From the NCBI RefSeq assembly GCF_011386835.1, contig NC_088800.1:59797439-59861438 (forward strand): DNA of 64,000 nt, in the 5' to 3' direction. The notes beneath the pieces were generated by a model that did no database searches, was not told where the DNA came from, and saw only the letters and a list, made by a program, of their open reading frames with translations. This DNA is from Chrysemys picta bellii (lineage: Eukaryota > Chordata > Testudines > Emydidae). Shown here in pieces: positions 54,721-64,000 of this stretch. Position 1 is the first letter of the stretch; the number at the start of each line of letters is the position of its first letter. The position numbers and the translations under genes were made by a program.

Positions 54721-55770
54721 TATTTCCTGATACCGAAATCCAAGGGCGGGATGAGGCCTATCCTCGACCTCTGTGGACTCAACAAGTTCATATGTGAGTT
54801 TCTGCATAGTCACTCTATTAGCTATCCTCCCTGCTTTGTCTCAGAAGAACTGTTCACTGCTCTGGACCTTCAAGACACCTACTTTGATGTGGCTATTCTA
54901 CAAGTCACAGGAAGTATCTTTGCTTCATGGTAAGAGACCTCCACTTTCAGTACATGGTTCTCCCATTTGACTTCTCTTCTGCAACCCAAGTCCTCACCAA
55001 ATGCATGGTGGCGGTCATGGTGTTCCTCAGAAGGAGGAGAATCCATATCTTCCCCTACCTCTATGACTGGTTGCTGAAGGTGGCCCCAGATAGAATGTTA
55101 TCACCCACATTCACACCACGCTATACTTACTCAGGTGTTTGGGACTCATTTTAAACATTGTGAAGTTGGCCCCCATTCAGCAAATAGAGTTCATTAGAGC
55201 CATATTAGATTCCACAAAGTAAGGGTGTTCCCACTGACTGCCCTTTGAGATGATTTGACAGCTGTGCCTCAGTCTGCAGTCATAGTCATCCATGACAGTT
55301 TGTGTGTGTCTGAGCCCGATGGGCCACGTGTCTGCTTGCACCCAGATTGTCTAAGTCACCAGGTTGCACCTTTGCACTCTTCAGATGTGGCTCAGCATGG
55401 TTTACTGCCCTGCCCTACATTCTCTGAACAGGTTGGTTCACCTTCCTCCATTAGTCCTGGAGTCCTTGTGCTGGTGGGAGTCCCCTGGCAATGTACACCA
55501 AGGGTTCACCTTCACTTGGCCCTCTCTGACCAAGTCAGCAATTACTGATATGTCCCCTCTGGGTTGCAAAGTGCATCAGGACTCACTGAGGGGGCAGGGT
55601 CATGGGCAGAGCAGGAGGTTTTGCTCCACACCAAGTGCTGCAGCTGTAGGCCATCCAGAACTCGTGTTGTACCTTCCAGGACTGTATCAGGCATTCATAT
55701 ACTCAGAGACAATACCACCATGATGTATTATGTGAACAAACCAGGGGAAACTCACTCTGCCTGTAGATGA
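54720..55770 (+). pseudogene. DIRS reverse transcriptase and RNase H, broken
   Basis: RT begins GGMRPILDLCGLNKF and continues LFTALDLQDTYFDVAI, then a stop. It resumes HFQYMVLPFDFSSATQVLTK and FPYLYDWLLKVAP. The active site reads YLYD (55056-55067) where YLDD is expected, so a catalytic Asp is lost. Later, segments near 55364-55560 and a D-N-T-T-M-M-Y-Y-V-N-K run (Asp codon 55708-55710) mark RNase H. Several frame changes separate the blocks. Confidence 0.75.
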
Positions 55771-55935
55771 TCAATCTGTAGCAATTCTATATCAAAGAAG
55801 ACATCACCCTGATAGCCATCCACATATTAGTGGTCCAGATCCATCTTGTGGATCATCTCAGCAAGGTTTTCTCCCCAAACTACGGGTGGTGCCTAAAGAC
55901 ATAGGTCCTTCAGATGGTATTCGCAACGTTGGGCA

Positions 55936-56061
55936 TCCCCACCCAGGAACGCTGCCAGCTTTTCTGCCGCCCTAGGCGGCGGAAGGTTCCGCCGCGGAAA
56001 TACCACGGTCGCCGCCCCTCAAATTGTAGCACCCTAGGCGACCGCCGGCCCTGTCCCCACC
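55936..56061. mobile_element. GCCGCC-type hAT MITE (55944-56053) with perfect 8-bp target duplication
   Basis: Starts caggaacgctgccagcttt, ends cgaccgccggccctg, and is flanked by tccccacc at 55936-55943 and 56054-56061. At 110 bp it is a shorter version of the copy at 12614. It shares agcttttctgccgccctagg and caaattgtagcacc. Confidence 0.9.
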
Positions 56062-56189
56062 ATCAATCTCCTTGCACTGAAGGAAAACAAAAAGTGTCAT
56101 GTATTCTGCTCTTGGGAGGAGCTCAGCCCAGGCTACCTCTCCAATGCTTTCCACTGCAGCTGGCAGTCAACTCCTCGGTACGCATTCCC

Positions 56190-57022
56190 TCCTATTGCAG
56201 TCCTTCCCCAGATCATTGCCAAGCTCAAGGTGGACCAAGCCAGACTTATCCTGATTGCCATTGTGTGGCTGAGGCAACACTGGTTCTTGGACTTTCTCGC
56301 TCTGTCGGTTCAGTCTCCCATGTTGCTTCCTCTCCTTCCCAATCTCCTCACAAAGGACCAGGGCTGCACCCTGCATCCAGAAATCAGCTCCCTGCCCCAA
56401 CGGCATGGCTGAATGAGGAGGAAGGGCATTGCTTAGAGGCTCTACAACAGGTCATTTTTAACAGCATGAAGTCTTCTATTAGAACGGTCTACTTGGCCAA
56501 GTGGAAGAGGATTTCCATGCGCTCCTTGGCCTGCGGGACCCATCTGGCAGAGGCTTCCATCCAGGACACCTTGGAGTAGCTGATACACCTTCAGGAATCG
56601 GGCCTAGCACTCAGTTTCCTGAAAGTGCACTTGGCAGCAATATCGGTGTTTCATCCACCTGTTCAAGGGAAATCAGTTTTCCCTAATGCCATGATAACAA
56701 GATTTCTGAAACAACTTCTCTGCCTGCATCCTCCAGTCCAAGACCTGGTCCCCTTGTCGGCCCTGAACATGGTTTTAGAGGCTCTAATGGGGCCTCCATT
56801 CAAACCCCTTGCTTCCTGTCCACTGCCCCTCCTGGCTCAGAAATCTTCATTCTTGATAGCCATTACCTCTGCCCGAACGGTGTGAGTGTTGCAGGCCCTG
56901 ATGGCTGGGACTCCTTACACACAGTTCTCTAGGGAAAAGGTTTGGCTTTGGCCACATCTGAAGTTAGTATCCAAGGTAGTCTCTCAGTTTCATTTGAACT
57001 AGGCGGTGTATTTGCCTGTGGA
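56190..57022 (+). pseudogene. DIRS tyrosine recombinase, broken
   Basis: The N-terminal part includes PLLPNLLTKDQGCTLHP and later TVYLAKWKRIS. The core-binding region reads LALSFLKVHLAAISVFHPPV and GKSVFPNAMITRFLKQLL. The catalytic domain reads LAITSARTV, then stop. Relatives usually have an Arg-Val-Ser-Glu type box here. The window has Thr (ACG, 56877-56879) and a TGA at 56883-56885, so the first catalytic Arg appears lost. VVSQFHLN follows near 56980. Frames change between blocks. Confidence 0.65.
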
Positions 57023-57050
57023 ACTGGAAGGCAGTGGGCCTGGGAAACAT

Positions 57051-57320
57051 GAGCATGCACACTGAAATTAGACACCCATGGCTGGCCTGTGCCTGCTGAA
57101 TCAGCTGGCCTGTGGGGCTCAGGCTGCAGATCATTTTAATTGCAATGTAGATGTTTGGGCTCAGGCTGCATCCCGAGCTCTGGGACCCTCCCACCTCACA
57201 GGGTCTTAGAATCTGGATCCAGCCTGAGCCCAAATGTCTACACTGCAATTAAACAGCCCCTCACCCCGAGTTAGCTGTCATGGGCCAGCCGTTAGTTTTA
57301 ATTGGTGTGTAGACATACTC
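57051..57320. mobile_element. Foldback MITE of the TATGTCTACACTGCA family
   Basis: Ends with ggtgtgtagacatactc and contains the central pair ttttaattgcaatgtagatg / atgtctacactgcaattaaa. The text agctctgggaccctcccacc lies between gggctcaggctg and cagcctgagccc. The left end is diverged (gagcatgcacactgaaatta). Confidence 0.75.
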
Positions 57321-57700
57321 ATAGAGGTCAGGTGCAAAAGAAGAGAGAGATCAAATGAGGAGTCGGGAGAGAGGAACTGAAATTGGCTGGGCAAGAAGAC
57401 TAGGACTGGTAGCAGGACGGGGGAAGAACTGGGAACGGAGGGGGAAACAGGGATTGTCTGTGTAAGGAGACTGAGACTAAGATGAGGAATGAGACAGCTA
57501 CTAGCTAAGTGAGGAGAATAGGACTGGGATGAGGAGTAAAGGATGGGGAAGAAAGAGGACTCTGACAGAGACAGGAGGGAGAGGATAGGGCAAAAGGGTC
57601 TGTGACCCCCCAGAAAAAACTTTCCTCCAAACACTGGAATGGAACCCAAGGGCAAGGGTTCTTTGGGAAAAGTAATATTTGTTCATGTACTGACTGAATC
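57321..57700. other. Purine-rich unassigned sequence
   Basis: G/A-rich on the plus strand with repeated gaggagt/gactgg text; possibly an old tandem block. Confidence 0.4.
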
Positions 57701-58442
57701 ATAATTAAGGTTATGTTTAAGTCACAGATATTTTTAGTAAAAGTCATGGACTGGTCACGGGCTGTAAACAAAAATTCATGGCCCGTGACCTGTCCATGAC
57801 TTCTACTGTATACCCCTGACTAAATATTGGGGGTGGGTGGGTGGCCCGGGGGTGCTATGGGTGCTCAGGGGGGCTGACCAGGACCACGCTGGGACTGGGG
57901 AGGGGGGGCGGTTGGGCAGTGGGGTCAGCAGGCTCTCTACCTGGCTCCGTGCTTCCCCAGAAATGGCGACATCCCTGTTGCTCAGCTCCTAGGTGGAGGC
58001 GTGGCCAGGCAGTTCTGCACGCTGCCTCGGCCCAGAGTGCCAGCTTCAAAGCTCCCATTGGCTGGGAACTGTGGCCAATAGGAGCTGCAGGGGTGGTACC
58101 TGCAGCCAGAGGCAGTGCGCAGAGCTGCCTGGCCACGCTTCCACCTAGGAGCTGAGCAAGAGGGATGTCCCTGCTTCCGAGGAAGCGCGCCGAGGTAAGC
58201 ACTGCCCAGAACCCGCCTCACCTCATCCCGTGCCCAACCCCCTCCCACACCCAAATTCCTGCTGCTGCTGGGGGAGGGGGATGCGGTGGCCCGAGACTGT
58301 CCCAGCAGTGGCTGGTGTGACTGGCACAGGGGCTGCCTGATCTGCCCCCAGGCCAGGTGCACTGGCCACTGCAGAAGTGACGGAGGTCACGGAATCCATG
58401 ACTTCTGTGACCTCTGTGACAAACTTGCAGCCTTAATCATAA
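57701..58442. mobile_element. GC-rich foldback element (57707-58436) with TTAAGG...CCTTAA ends
   Basis: Ends ttaagg and ccttaa are inverted. The segments next to them, aagtcacagatattt and ctctgtgacaaactt, are partly complementary. tcataa occurs on both sides (57701-57706 and 58437-58442). Alternatively TTAA itself is the duplication, as in Kolobok or piggyBac. The interior has catggactggtcacgggc/gcccgtgacctgtccatg. It also has a 202-bp foldback (57968-58169) with 45-nt arms matching at 43 positions. No transposase frame is present. Confidence 0.65.
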
Positions 58443-58540
58443 TGCATATGTATAATGAGAATGAATTAACATTTATTGTGGTATTTCCTATCTTCAGAGT
58501 GCTTGTCTTTCCAATCTTAATCTTCTTTTAATATTTTCTC

Positions 58541-58543
58541 TGT

Positions 58544-58581
<38 letters not shown>
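58541..58581. repeat. (GT)n microsatellite
   Basis: About 40 bases of GT repeat with one interruption (gagt). Confidence 0.95.
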
Positions 58582-58586
<5 letters not shown>

Positions 58587-59950
58587 GAATTTCGAACATA
58601 GCAGAACACAAATTATCTACATTTGTAAGTACTGGAAGCTAAATACCAACTTGAATATTCATCTTTTTGGTCCACGATTTTGCAAATTGCCATCAAATCC
58701 ATAGGATTAAAAAAATTCCCTTTGAACTATAATCTTTGGGATTGCAATTCTTGTCACCATATTTAATTTCTATTTATTACAATATCTCTTCATTTAAATA
58801 TGGAATACTTATATATTGATTTTGTCTTTCATTACTTAATGTACTTTTTAGTAGCTAAATCAGCTCTTTCATGAGGCTATAATTATTTCTCTCTAGGTGA
58901 CCTTGTAAAAGGCCCTCATATGTGATGACATCAGCTTGGTCTCCTCCACAGCAAACAAGAGATTCAGACAAGAAATAACACTGACAGTTTTAAGACTCTT
59001 TACTGACATGTTATAGTTAGGACATGTCAGCCCAGCCAAAAAAATCCCAAAAAACATTTTGTGAAAAATAGATTTCTTACGCTAACTTCTTTTTTAAAAA
59101 AACCAACAACAAAACAAAACTTTAAAACCTTGTTACCTGTCCAAATGGAAAAGATTTTCCAGGTGAGGAGCTGATGACTAGAGGGAGGTAGGAAGTTTGC
59201 ATTCCTTGAGTTTCTTAGTTTTTCACCCTTCTGTGTGGGTTATATAATGCATTTTTGCAGTTTTATGTTTGTCCTTCTTTAAACTTAGTTTCCTAAACTT
59301 CAGTCATATTTTTTTCTCAGATTGAAACTGTAATTTTTTTGTGGACTCTTTCATTGTCTTTATATTTTATTCCAGAAATGTTTTATGTGGATTTTCTGAG
59401 AGTCAGTTTTGTGCAAAGTTTTCCATTTTAAAATATTTCTTTCTCGGTAGCTTTTTTTTTTTAAATAGTATCTGTGTCTTTTGTTCTCTCTCTTTTTAAC
59501 TGTGCCGCTGTTCTTTCACATGCTCATACTGATGCCCTCTGGTAGATGTTCAGAATCTTTCTAAGAGACTTTTGACAAAGATTTGGCAAGTAAAGTACAA
59601 AAAAGAACCTCTAAATGGAACCAAGTTTTGGGTTATCAAAGTCTTACAAAAAGCAGTACAGGAAGTAATGGTTTGACTAAAACACTTCCAGTACAAGCTA
59701 AAATAGTTCACTTTGCTCTACTGAATTCCTTCTGTCAGAATCATTCTTATAAATCACAGTAAAATTTGCTTCCTTGTTAAGCAGTTGCAAAAACACCAGC
59801 AAGATCAAATAATAGTTGTTAAATTTCTATAAAATAAATTAGTTGTCTCAATAGGAATTATCTGAAATTTCTGTGGAAACAGTTCTGATAATGAGACCTC
59901 TTTTAAAGGATCTGAAAATTAATAAACTGCCAATAAAAAGCTTCTAATCA
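58582..59950. other. Unassigned AT-rich sequence
   Basis: No recognisable repeat or exon. Confidence 0.5.
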
Positions 59951-59954
59951 AAGA

Positions 59955-60110
59955 AAGTAGAGACAGAAAAGACCTATGGGTTCATCTATTCTGGTCCATC
60001 CCATGGTCAGGACAAGATTTATTCTTACAGCATGTATGCCAGTTTGCTTATTCTGATCTAGTTGTAAATGTTCTGAGAGCTGAGATTTCCCTCATTGCCA
60101 GAATTACACT
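59955..60110 (-). mobile_element. CR1/L3-type LINE fragment
   Basis: agacctatgggttcatctattctggtccat is close in form to the CR1 3' end at 30530-30560 (gatcatctggtctgacc). It is followed by ggacaagatttattcttaca and ctagttgtaaatgttctgag, as in old CR1/L3 copies. Confidence 0.45.
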
Positions 60111-60164
60111 GGTAAAGTGATAACTCTGTAGTTTACTTTCTTCATTTTTGGAACTTTGCAACTT

Positions 60165-60538
60165 CCTTTTCGTAAGGAAGTTGCAAAGCTGAGCCATTAC
60201 AAACATTGAATCTATCTCCCCTTGTAAGTATTCTCACACTTCTTATCAAACTGTCTGTACTGGGCTATCTTGATTATCACTTCCAAAGTTTTTTTCTCTT
60301 ACTTAATTGGCCTCTCAGAGTTGGTAAGACAACTCCCACCTGTTCATGCTCTTTGTATGTGTGTATATATATCTCCTCAATATATGTTTCACTCTATATG
60401 CATCCGAAGAAGTGGGCTGTAGTCCACGAAAGCTTATGCTCTAATAAATTTGTTAGTCTCTAAGGTGCCACAAGTACTCCTGTTCTTTTTGCGGATACAG
60501 ACTAACACGGCTGCTACTCTGAAACCTTTTCGTAAGGA
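60165..60538 (+). mobile_element. Retroposon (60179-60524) with 14-bp target duplication
   Basis: ccttttcgtaagga flanks both sides (60165-60178 and 60525-60538). The element starts agttgcaaagctgagccatt and ends ggctgctactctgaaa. It carries the same tail as the inverted copy at 9036-9421. Long, staggered duplications indicate target-primed insertion. The 85-codon open frame at 60206-60463 is commonplace for this repeat and not evidence of a gene. Confidence 0.85.
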
Positions 60539-60539
60539 C

Positions 60540-62142
60540 CTTCCTTGGTTAGAAATAATACTTCAGATCTGAACCAGTAGACATCAATTTACTGTGTATT
60601 TTGTTAATAACCTTCACGTAAGGTTTGCAATATAATTCCATCCAGTAAGCTCAGTATTATAATATTTACATTGCAGAACCAAGTAGAAACCATAGTTGGG
60701 GATGATGTTTATATTTGGAGTTAACATGGGTTGTGATTACACTAAATGTCCCTCATTCTGGAGGCACATCACTGCACTGCTAGCTCTGCCCAGATGGATC
60801 AGATTGCAGGATCAGGGCATTGGTTAATAAATAGGATATATATTTGGGGATAATTATTTTGTTACATGTTTGGAATAGAACATGATTCACATATCTTATG
60901 TACAGTGAAACAAACTGTTCAAGATAGGAGAGTTTTGTTTTTTCATTTTGGAAGGTCTGCACTCAGTTCAATATCTGTAAATGTTTAAACTGGAAGTATT
61001 TTTTGTTTTGCTTATAATCTGTCTGTGTTTCCAGAAGTTAAAACGAAGTTGGATTACAAATTAATTTCAAATCATGAGTATATAGAAATTATGCAACCTT
61101 ATAGACTCTAGCAGATGCCCACAGATTATATCTCAGCATTGAACTGTTTTTAATATTATATCTAATATATTAGAAACAAAGATTAAAAAGGGTTTCCATG
61201 AAAAAATCAAATCAATTCCTTGTATCTAGCAAAATGGGGCCCTGACCCTGTTTGGGGAATAGGTGATAAAGTGAAATAACAAATAATTATATACAAAAAA
61301 CAATGTTTAAAGAACACAAAGTTTGCAAGGTCAAGCACTTGAAAACTAAGACATATTGGAAGCAAGGTTATTTGACTTTAAATAAATTAATAAAACTAGG
61401 GTGATAACTTTCTCTTTCTATTATGCTAATGTACAATATGTCAATACTCACTTGTGATTGGATGAAAAAAGTCAAATGATGAATTGATAAATTATCATCT
61501 CATTGGTTAAGAATATGAGGTATTGAGCAATTTCAGTCCATAAGGTAGCATATGCATGCTGCAGCCAAAGTCTGTGAATGTTGTTTTGTGACAAATAGTT
61601 TTTGTGTCTGGAGTGCTAACTGCATCTCCCTTTCAGAAGGTAACTTTCAGTAGTTACATCTCTGAAATGAATGGCTATGATTATGAGATTTTAAAGAATT
61701 TCTGATTAAGATATTCACAGTCACAGAATACAGGACACATTCAATATTAACATTTTGTTTCAATTAATATCACAATTTACTGTGCCTCCAGGTAAATATT
61801 GACCTCAGCTTCACCCCAATCAATATTAACCACTCAGGTCAATATATCTTGCTAGTCATCTCAACACAAGTCAATATCTTCTTATTTTATAAGCAAGAAA
61901 CTAATATAAAAATATTGAGAACATTTTTCTTAAGAGCTTTTTAATGTACTATCTACTATATTTAACTATTACTATTTTAAGTGTGCTTCTTTATGACTGA
62001 ACTAAATTAAGCAAAGCAGCTAAATAAGGGAACTGATAAAACAGTTTAGCAGAGTTTCAGTGTATATATAATCTTAACTGATAAAACTGTATGTACTGAA
62101 CTTTGAGGAAACCTTTGAATTTCTTCTGAATAATATATATAA
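60540..62142. other. Unassigned AT-rich sequence
   Basis: No recognised feature. Confidence 0.5.
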
Positions 62143-62377
62143 ATGTAGAGCAGGGGTTCTCAAACTGGGGGTCGGGACCCCTCAGGGGGTCGCGAGGTTA
62201 TAACATGGGGGGCCGTGAGTGGTCAGCCTCCATCCCAAACCCCGATCTGCCTCCAGCATTTATAATGGTGTTAAATATATAAAAAAGTGTTTTTAGTGTA
62301 TAAGGGGGGTCATACTCAGAAGCTTGCTGTGTGAAAGGGGTCACCAATACAGAAGTTTGAGAACCACTGATGTAGAG
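62143..62377. mobile_element. hAT MITE (62151-62369) with perfect 8-bp target duplication
   Basis: Starts caggggttctcaaactgggg and ends agtttgagaaccactg. Flanked by atgtagag at 62143-62150 and 62370-62377. Same family as 27059-27278, in opposite orientation. Confidence 0.9.
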
Positions 62378-62782
62378 TGTATCTTTAGCAGAATTAAAAT
62401 ATTTGCTTACCTTTGCTCCGATTGATATCAATAGTAAAACTCCCATTTATTTCAGTAGAAGTGGTTATGGCAACACTTTTGAAAAACCCAACATTTTTGA
62501 ATATTAAGTGCTTTAAGATGATTTTTAAAAATGCTGTAACAGAAGCAGAATTAAGGTGACTCACAAAGGTGAATCACACAAACTTGTATGTGTTCTGTAA
62601 TAAAAAGAGAAGGTGATACACAGTCAGTGCTTAAATTGAGGTGCCTGCTTGCAACAGGTCACAGACCCGGGAAATAAAATTTCTAAAAATGATCCAGGTT
62701 GCTAATGGGTACACATTTTTAATAGTGTCCAGGAGAGGAATGTGAAGAACCCCAGTAGCTGACAGGAGGTGGCAGAACAGAC

Positions 62783-62798
62783 GGGGGGGGGGGGGGGG
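62783..62798. repeat. Poly-G run
   Basis: Sixteen consecutive G bases followed by aggtgggg. Possible quadruplex former and a likely spot for length errors. Confidence 0.9.
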
Positions 62799-63000
62799 AG
62801 GTGGGGAATGATTTGGGGCTTGGGGGCAGACTTAATTGCTGGGCTGGGGAGGGATAGATGTGGGGGTGATAAATCCCCCACTTTTTTCAGACCACTTTAA
62901 AAACTGTGCACATTTATTGAGAAGTAGCAAAGGCATTTTAAAACATTGAATAAAGTAGATCATAATATAAGGAAGATCTCACTAGTTTTGGTGGTTTTCA

Positions 63001-63240
63001 TAGGAACACAGGCCGTGCCAAACTTCACCAGACATGAGGTCCATTTAGTACAGTATTCTGTTTCCAACCACGGCAAATACCAGATGCTTCAAAGAAAGGT
63101 GTAAGGAACCCAACATCAGGCAGTTATGGAGTAATGCTCATATTAGGCCTAGGTGTGATCTCTAAGTTAGAGATTGGCTTAAGCCCTGAAGCATAGGATT
63201 TAAAATCCCTTCCACAAAAAGTATCTTTAATTATGATCAG
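63001..63240 (+). mobile_element. CR1/L3-like repeat fragment
   Basis: Text ggtccatttagtacagtatt, ctgtttccaaccacggcaaa, taccagatgcttcaaagaaa and later gagattggcttaagccctga matches a common amniote LINE 3'-end repeat. Diverged. Confidence 0.6.
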
Positions 63241-64000
63241 GGATCCTAGTTTTCTGTGATTTAAAAAAAAATCTCTCATTTAAAAAAAACCCAAACAAAT
63301 CATAAACATGTGCATTTTTCCACAATTGAAACGCTGAACTTTAGTTTTCCTACTCACAGCATATATAGGTATCAGTTGGACACAATGTTTTGTTATATTA
63401 CAATTTTTAAGCAAGTTTGAAGCCTACCAGTGTCAGCAATCATTATAGTAAAATAAAATCAACAGAACTGCAATCTGTATTTGTCTGCCTTTGAACATAA
63501 TCTACAACCTTGCTGCATACAATACAGAACAGCACATTACCATCAATGTGAATATTGTCCTTGCCAAACTCAGTGACACAGTCTTCAGGGGTGATTTTTA
63601 AAGTTTTCAGCATCTTTTCATAACTTAAATTTCATTTCAGCCTCCAGATGTGGGTAATTAAACGTGCATTTAACCATGAACCCCTATATGCCATTGAGTA
63701 ACCTCTATACGCCGGAAGCAGTTTATTAAAGTATGTTTAGCTATGTAAATTTAAAATGCATTAAAAAATCAACCACAAGAGGGGCAGGTTGTGTGCATAG
63801 AATAAGTGACACTGGTACTTTCAGTAAAATTTAGTTAATAGTTAATATACATTTTTATTTTTTTTCCAAAATGTAAAAATTGAAGATTCACTGTAAAAAA
63901 CACAAATTCTACATTTTTCTGTGGCAAATGGATTTCTAGGATCCCTGATTATGACAACTCTGGATATTCTTGATATCCATATAAGTGTCTAATCCCTTTT
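63241..64000. other. Unassigned AT-rich sequence to window end
   Basis: No recognised feature. Confidence 0.5.

Larger units (their letters stand above)
53576..57045 (+). mobile_element. DIRS-type retrotransposon, longer copy, 3'-truncated
   Basis: The left terminus (ttcttcgagtagatgcagat, then aactattgcttagcagtacc) resembles that of the copy at 30324. The coding order follows as gag-like, RT, RNase H and tyrosine recombinase, the canonical DIRS order. A GCCGCC-type hAT MITE interrupts it at 55944. The recombinase text runs to about 57022 and is cut off next to the foldback MITE at 57051, so the right terminus is missing. Confidence 0.8.

Noticed and set aside
55914..56579. 221-codon open frame
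   Set aside because: It runs through a hAT MITE and shifts relative to the recombinase frame; most of it is out of frame with the real homology.
60206..60463. 85-codon open frame starting in the retroposon
   Set aside because: It is a fortuitous frame through a common repeat, including its microsatellite-like middle.
1..64000. CRISPR arrays, bacterial operons, ribosome-binding sites or integrons
   Set aside because: Vertebrate repeats and microsatellites throughout; no regularly spaced short repeats with unique spacers.

Overview
This window looks like nuclear DNA of a reptile, most probably a turtle (Testudines). The call rests on the repeat content, recognised from general knowledge of these families and not from a search. 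It holds CR1 LINE 3' ends, DIRS-type tyrosine-recombinase retrotransposons, reptile ERV and Ty3/gypsy-like LTRs, a Harbinger element with a Myb-like partner gene, hAT and Tigger-like DNA transposons, sauropsid foldback MITEs and MIR-type SINEs. I found no convincing host exon, tRNA, rRNA or CRISPR array. The window is best read as intergenic or deep intronic sequence. All recognisable coding sequence belongs to decayed mobile elements.

Layout. 1-8 kb: AT-rich sequence with a GC-rich hAT element (1598-2366, 8-bp target duplication), a GCCGCC-type MITE, a degenerate pyrimidine-rich tandem block and one MIR-like SINE. 8.1-11.9 kb: one 3.77-kb hAT element with a perfect 8-bp target duplication, a broken minus-strand transposase, and a retroposon inserted into that gene as an inverted duplication. 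12-20 kb: small foldback MITEs, then an ERV LTR split by a Tigger-like element. 20.1-24.3 kb: a Harbinger element with convergent broken Myb-like and DDE transposase genes. 25-30 kb: a GC-rich hAT MITE full of hairpins, a tRNA-derived SINE, LTR-like debris and a second Tigger-like element. 30.3-34.4 kb: a DIRS element split by a 5'-truncated CR1. 35-37 kb: two near-perfect palindromes, a CR1 3' end split by a TA-flanked MITE, and a foldback MITE. 40-46.7 kb: two copies of one LTR family, the second with a terminal integrase-like fragment, polypurine tract and 3' LTR. 46.7-52.4 kb and 58.4-64 kb: mostly AT-rich, apparently unique sequence. 52.4-57.3 kb: a solo ERV LTR with a 5-bp duplication, a longer DIRS copy with gag, RT, RNase H and recombinase remnants, and a foldback MITE. 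57.7-58.4 kb: a GC-rich foldback element.

No host pathway is encoded. What the window offers is a readable insertion history: Tigger in ERV LTR, MITE in Harbinger, retroposon in hAT, CR1 in DIRS, hAT MITE in DIRS, hAT MITE in an older MITE, TA-MITE in CR1. It also shows a marked density of inverted repeats. Target-site duplications and terminal repeats were read directly from the bases. Family names are recognition from established knowledge and should be confirmed with a repeat library.
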